Of a stretch of DNA of 17,733 nucleotides, positions 13,994-17,733 are shown piece by piece. Under the pieces are notes generated by a model. That model had not been told where the DNA came from, did no database searches, and saw nothing but the letters and a program-made list of their open reading frames with translations. The position numbers and the translations under genes were made by a program. Source of the DNA: Anaerolineaceae bacterium UBA5838 (GTDB lineage: Bacteria; Chloroflexota; Anaerolineae; Anaerolineales; Anaerolineaceae); contig DJGU01000075.1 of the NCBI GenBank assembly GCA_002432795.1, positions 11,177-28,909 on the forward strand. Direction: 5' to 3'. How positions within the stretch are numbered: the first letter of the stretch is position 1; every line of letters begins with the position of its first letter.

Positions 13994-14306
13994 AGGTGTG
14001 AAAGTTATTTGGATCATCTTTTGGATTCTGATTGGGGCAGGCTGGTCAGTGCTTTCTTTTCAGTGGCTGCGCAAGAGTGTGGAAGAAATCCAACCTCAGC
14101 CGGAAAGCCAGAAGCATGCTCTGAAAGGATTGTTCCTGCGGCGTTTTGTCATGTTTTTGCTGGTTGCCCTGCTGCTCTACCTGGCTCTGCAAACCGAGCC
14201 TATTGGAGCTATCGCGATGGTGATTGTGATTACAATTGCCACCTGGGTGCAGGTGATTATTTATAACAGGCGCCTGAACGAAACGACTGGACGGAAGGAG
14301 CATTAA
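13983..14306 (+). CDS. atpR: N-type ATPase subunit AtpR
   Basis: This 107-residue membrane protein has three hydrophobic segments (about 8-27, 54-72 and 74-94) and an arginine pair, R53 and R54, at the start of the second. AtpR is found only in N-ATPase operons, between atpQ and atpB; its conserved arginine has been proposed to interact with the rotor ring or aid its assembly. The identification here rests on size, topology, the Arg pair and exact gene position. It overlaps atpQ by 11 bp and ends 2 bp before atpB. Confidence 0.85.
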   Translation: MENEGVKVIWIIFWILIGAGWSVLSFQWLRKSVEEIQPQPESQKHALKGLFLRRFVMFLLVALLLYLALQTEPIGAIAMVIVITIATWVQVIIYNRRLNETTGRKEH

Positions 14307-14308
14307 TT

Positions 14309-15031
14309 TTGGATGTAATTGAACACCCCATTGTCTTCACTCTCTTCGGATTCCTGCCCATACGAGACACGGTACTCTACACCTGGATCACCATGGGCAT
14401 CATCCTATTGACGGTGGTGATTTTAAAATTGCTCAAGCCTAATTTGCTGGAATACCTTCTTGAAATGGTAATCAGCATTTTGGATGATGCCATGGATGTG
14501 GATGACCTGCATCCTTACATCCCACTGCTGGGCAGCCTGATGATCTTCACGCTTTTTGCCAACCTAATCTCCATCATTCCGGGCATGAAGTCTCCTACAG
14601 GGGATATCAATACCACCCTTGGACTGGCTTTAATTGTGGTGATGTCAGTACATATTTTTGGCATGATTAAAAAGGGCGTCTGGAAGTACTTGAAGGAATT
14701 TGCCAGCCCTATTTTCATGTTCCCGGTGGAGTTGATTGGGCAGTTCAGCCGCACGCTATCGCTTTCGATGCGTTTGTTCGGTAATGTGCTGAGCGGAGAT
14801 TTGATCGTGGCTATTATTTTTTCAATCGTGCCATACTTCCTGCCGATTGCCATGACTGCGATCTCTATGATCTCAGGTGTGCTGCAGGCCTTTGTGCTGA
14901 CAACGTTGGCCGCTCTGTTCATCTCGTCGGCGGCTGAAATTAATGAAGAAGATCAAAAAATCAAAGCAGAAAATGCTGAGAAGAAAAAACAACGCAAACT
15001 ACGCAAAATTAGTGAGAAAGGAAATAACTAA
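14309..15031 (+). CDS. atpB: N-type ATPase a subunit (ion-channel stator)
   Basis: This 240-residue integral membrane protein forms the half-channels next to the c ring. Hallmarks are the essential stator arginine R155 in SLSMRLFGNVLSGDL and, in the last helix, GVLQAFVLTTLAALFIS with Q193. About five to six membrane segments are present, followed by a strongly charged tail (210-240). The start is TTG at 14309: GGAAGGAG lies 8 nt upstream and no in-frame ATG occurs until the second membrane region. Its stop codon shares one base with the atpE ATG (TAATG). Confidence 0.95.
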   Translation: MDVIEHPIVFTLFGFLPIRDTVLYTWITMGIILLTVVILKLLKPNLLEYLLEMVISILDDAMDVDDLHPYIPLLGSLMIFTLFANLISIIPGMKSPTGDINTTLGLALIVVMSVHIFGMIKKGVWKYLKEFASPIFMFPVELIGQFSRTLSLSMRLFGNVLSGDLIVAIIFSIVPYFLPIAMTAISMISGVLQAFVLTTLAALFISSAAEINEEDQKIKAENAEKKKQRKLRKISEKGNN

Positions 15032-15309
15032 TGGAGAATATGACACCCGAGGTTTTAATCATTGTTGTTACTACTATCGTTGCCGGTGTGGCGATCATGA
15101 TTGGAACCATGATCCCAACCTGGGCGCAGGGTAAGGCGGCAGAAAAGGCGATTGAAGGGATGGCGCGCCAGCCGGATGCAGCACCACAATTACGAACAGC
15201 CATGCTGATTTCGATGGCGCTGATCGAAACAGCTTCGATTTACGTGTTGTTGGTTGTGCTGGTAATGCTGTTTGCCAACCCGTTGATCACACGTTTTTTT
15301 GGGGGCTAA
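15031..15309 (+). CDS. atpE: N-type ATPase c subunit with Na+-binding signature
   Basis: This 92-residue hairpin protein forms the rotor ring. Two membrane helices (about 8-32 and 55-85) flank the polar loop with the family signature ARQP (45-48). Aligned on ARQP to the Na+-ATP synthase of Ilyobacter tartaricus, the Na+ ligands Q32, E65, S66 and Y70 correspond to Q33, E66, T67 and Y71 here; only the water-coordinating T67 is replaced by A68. This predicts Na+ coupling, but the Burkholderia pseudomallei N-ATPase was reported to be H+-coupled, so the ion remains an inference. GAGAAAGGAA precedes the ATG. Confidence 0.96.
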   Translation: MENMTPEVLIIVVTTIVAGVAIMIGTMIPTWAQGKAAEKAIEGMARQPDAAPQLRTAMLISMALIETASIYVLLVVLVMLFANPLITRFFGG

Positions 15310-15312
15310 GCC

Positions 15313-16101
15313 ATGCTTGATATTGACCTTAGCACCATCATCTGGGAGATTCTCAATTTCCTGGTCTTGACGGTGATCCTGTACTTCCTGGTTTTCAAAC
15401 CGATGACCAGGCGTGCGGAGGAACGGGCAATTGAGAAAGCCGCCCTCAGGGCAGCACTGCAGCGCGATCAAATGGATGCTCAACAGCGCCTGGAGGAGCT
15501 CGACGAGCGCCTGATCAACCTTGATGAAGAAATTGAAAAAATTACCGATCAGGCCTACATAGGCAGTCAGGCCCAGCAAAAAGCATTGTTGGAAGCGACT
15601 CGCCAGGAAGCCGAGAACATCATGATGGAGGCTGTGGCTGAGGCTCGCAAAGAGCAGGAGGTGGACGTCAAGCGCCTTCAGAATGACCTTGTGGAAACGG
15701 TCATCACCATAAGCAATGACACCCTCCGGGAAGTTGTGCCTCCGCAGGTTCACGAAAATCTCATCGAAGAAATGACAGCCAACATCTGGAATATGGGTCG
15801 TACTGATATGCGTATGGTGCAGAATATCCGCGAATCCCTGGAAGAAAGAATCCCAACGGTAGAGATTGAGGTTCCGCGTGAGCTCACTGCCGAACAGCAA
15901 ATGAAACTGCTAAACACTTTCAATGCCCTGACGGACAAGGAAGTGGATCTGCAAGTGGCGATCAGACCCGAGCTTGTGAGCGGCATCCGAGCCAGAGTTG
16001 GAGACATCGTGTTGGATAACACTATCTGTGCTCATCTGGAATCCTTACGGGATGAAATCGGCCAGAAATTAGAAACTTTGGCAAAACCTGAAAATGAATG
16101 A
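15313..16101 (+). CDS. atpF: N-type ATPase b subunit fused to a delta-like domain
   Basis: This 262-residue protein is the peripheral stalk. It has one N-terminal membrane helix (about 8-28, ending VFKPMTRRAEER), a long charged coiled coil (about 35-140), and a C-terminal domain (about 183-255) that reads like the end of the delta subunit: LTAEQQMKLLNTF and ELVSGIRARVGDIVLDN match the LT-x-EQ and SLIGG-x-G-x-VID patterns of AtpH. Plain b subunits are about 155-170 residues. No separate atpH gene is present, since atpF overlaps atpA by 8 bp, so the fusion must supply the delta role at the top of the head. A comparable b-delta fusion is known in mycobacteria. Confidence 0.92.
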   Translation: MLDIDLSTIIWEILNFLVLTVILYFLVFKPMTRRAEERAIEKAALRAALQRDQMDAQQRLEELDERLINLDEEIEKITDQAYIGSQAQQKALLEATRQEAENIMMEAVAEARKEQEVDVKRLQNDLVETVITISNDTLREVVPPQVHENLIEEMTANIWNMGRTDMRMVQNIRESLEERIPTVEIEVPRELTAEQQMKLLNTFNALTDKEVDLQVAIRPELVSGIRARVGDIVLDNTICAHLESLRDEIGQKLETLAKPENE

Positions 16102-17733
16102 TCTAGATCTTGCGACTCAGAAAAGATTGACCAATCTGGCCGAGCGATTGCGCGTCAATGACCCCTTGTTGGTAAGCCCTGAAGAGTTTATGGAAGACGT
16201 AAAGGCGCGCGTGGCGGAAAAAATGCCCGCGCGTCCGAAGGCCTTCAATGCGGAATATGTCATCAGCGAACTTCAGGCAGCAAGCGAGAGGCAAAAGCAC
16301 CGTATTTTCATCCGCAGTGTGGGCACCGTGCAGCATGTTGGCAACGGTATTGCCACACTCAGCGGTTTGCCGATGGTTTTCCTGGAGGAATTGGTGACTT
16401 TCCCGAATGGGGTGCAAGGCATGGTGCTGAATCTTGATCGCAAGCATGTGGATGTGATCCTTTTAGGCGATGATACCGGCATTCGTGGCGGGGACGTGGC
16501 TAAAGCAACAGGTAAACGGCTGAGCATTCCAGTGGGTCTGTCCTTCCTTGGCAGAATGGTGGATCCGCTTGGAAGACCCTTGGATGAAAATCGCACGATT
16601 GTACCTTCTGAATATCGCCCTGTGGAACGCATTGCACCGGGTGTGATCGATCGCGCGCCAGTGGATACCCCATTGTTCACCGGTACAAAGATTATCGACG
16701 CGCTGCTGCCGCTCGGGCGCGGACAGCGCGAATTGATTGTTGGCGACCGCCAGGTGGGCAAGACTACCCTGGCATTGGATGCCATCCTCAGCCAAAAGGG
16801 CACTGACGTCCGCTGTGTGTACGTTTCGATCGGGCAGAAAAAGACGTCTGTGTTGAGTGCAATTGAAATTCTCAAGGCTGGTGGAGTCCTGAACCAAACC
16901 ATCTTGGTAGTTTCCAGTCCTGATGATCCGCCTGCTTTACGCTACCTTGCGCCGTACGCGGGAGTAACGATGGCGGAGTTCCTGTTGGATTACGGCATGG
17001 ACGTATTGATTGTTTATGATGATCTGTCAAAGCATGCGGACACCTATCGGGAGATGAGTTTATTGCTGCGGCGCCCACCTGGACGCGAAGCTTATCCCGG
17101 AGATATCTTTTATCTTCACTCGCGTCTGCTTGAGCGCGCATGCCGCTTGAACGAGGCAAAGGGCGGAGGAAGTATTACGGCATTGCCTATCGCAACTACG
17201 CAACGGGGGAATATCTCGAGCTATATTGTGACCAATTTGATTTCCATCACTGATGGGCAAATAGTTTTGGACGCGGATGAATTCAACAAGGGCAACAAAC
17301 CCGCCATCGATATCGGCAGGTCTGTCTCGCGCGTGGGCTCTGCGGCGCAAGAGCCAGCGATGAAGTCCGTGGTGAAGGCGTTAAAACTGGAGCTCTCACA
17401 GTACGAAGAAGTGGCTCGTTTTGCCCAGTTTGGCACGGAAGTAAACGAAGCAACGCGCAAGCAAATTGAACGCGGGCAGAGGTTAAACGCCCTCCTGCAG
17501 CAAGGTCCCAATCAGCCAGTGCGTTTTGAGGATCAGGTGGTGCAGTTCTACGCGCTTACCCAGGGATTTATGGACGAGATCAAGCCTGAAAATGTGCACA
17601 CTTTTGCGGATGAAATGGTTGGCTATTTGTACAACCATGCTGCCCAGTCAATCGATGCAATCAGACACGATCGCACCCTGAGTGAAGAGAGTAAAGCAGA
17701 TTTAAACCAGGCTTTAGGTACCTTCATGGAGCT
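16094..17733 (+). CDS. atpA: N-type ATPase alpha subunit, 3' truncated by window
   Basis: The frame is open from ATG at 16094 to the window edge, giving 546 complete codons. Alpha is the non-catalytic nucleotide-binding partner of beta in the head. Walker A GDRQVGKT is at 217-224, VYVSIGQKKTSV follows, and the arginine finger R413 lies in VSRVGSA. By comparison with E. coli alpha (Walker A 169-176; total 513) about 48 extra residues precede the beta barrel, and the protein should end a few residues beyond the edge. The extension is charged and helical (RLTNLAERLRV, EEFMEDVKARVAEKM). It overlaps atpF by 8 bp. The gamma gene atpG is expected next. Confidence 0.96.
   Translation, partial: MNDLDLATQKRLTNLAERLRVNDPLLVSPEEFMEDVKARVAEKMPARPKAFNAEYVISELQAASERQKHRIFIRSVGTVQHVGNGIATLSGLPMVFLEELVTFPNGVQGMVLNLDRKHVDVILLGDDTGIRGGDVAKATGKRLSIPVGLSFLGRMVDPLGRPLDENRTIVPSEYRPVERIAPGVIDRAPVDTPLFTGTKIIDALLPLGRGQRELIVGDRQVGKTTLALDAILSQKGTDVRCVYVSIGQKKTSVLSAIEILKAGGVLNQTILVVSSPDDPPALRYLAPYAGVTMAEFLLDYGMDVLIVYDDLSKHADTYREMSLLLRRPPGREAYPGDIFYLHSRLLERACRLNEAKGGGSITALPIATTQRGNISSYIVTNLISITDGQIVLDADEFNKGNKPAIDIGRSVSRVGSAAQEPAMKSVVKALKLELSQYEEVARFAQFGTEVNEATRKQIERGQRLNALLQQGPNQPVRFEDQVVQFYALTQGFMDEIKPENVHTFADEMVGYLYNHAAQSIDAIRHDRTLSEESKADLNQALGTFME

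Overview
The window looks like a chromosomal segment from an anaerobic Chloroflexota bacterium, probably Anaerolineae-like. This is an inference from several features together: a classical rubrerythrin, a very large secreted multidomain GH13 glycosidase ending in a hydrophobic LPIILR tail, a sodium-type rotary ATPase operon, and intergenic DNA rich in short palindromic repeats. No rRNA, tRNA, CRISPR array or complete insertion sequence is visible.

Layout. Positions 1-258 hold the 3' end of a Band 7/SPFH (stomatin-like) gene. A convergent RtcB-type RNA ligase gene follows (433-1524, minus). Beyond it lies a decayed copy of the Band 7 gene's 3' end (1635-1709). A rubrerythrin gene (1895-2476, plus) and a 1721-residue secreted amylase/pullulanase-like enzyme (2569-7734, minus) converge on a shared perfect hairpin terminator. 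A repeat-filled gap (7735-8663) leads to a stand-alone NAD(P)H-hydrate dehydratase, nnrD (8664-9605, minus). A second repeat-bearing gap leads to an MFS transporter (9980-11197, minus). A third gap (11198-11876) is packed with hairpin repeats and ends in a sigma70-like promoter.

From 11877 to the right edge runs a tightly packed operon, atpD-atpC-atpQ-atpR-atpB-atpE-atpF-atpA, cut off inside atpA. This order, with atpQ and atpR and no separate atpH, is the hallmark of the N-type rotary ATPase; atpG is expected just outside the window. AtpE carries most of the Na+ ligand set, AtpF is a b subunit fused to a delta-like C-terminal domain, epsilon is cut down to its beta-sandwich, and alpha has an N-terminal extension of about 48 residues. 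Gaps between these genes are 7 bp or less, or the genes overlap, so they are probably one transcript and one membrane complex.

The most notable non-coding signal is a set of eight intergenic hairpins that each start with GTAG at the foot of a palindrome, arranged in opposing pairs. This is the architecture of REP/BIME elements. In one subfamily the stem arms differ between copies but remain complementary. Other signals include an approximately 430-bp element with 49-bp inverted ends, a 24-bp in-frame tandem repeat in nnrD, and two genes that appear to be leaderless.
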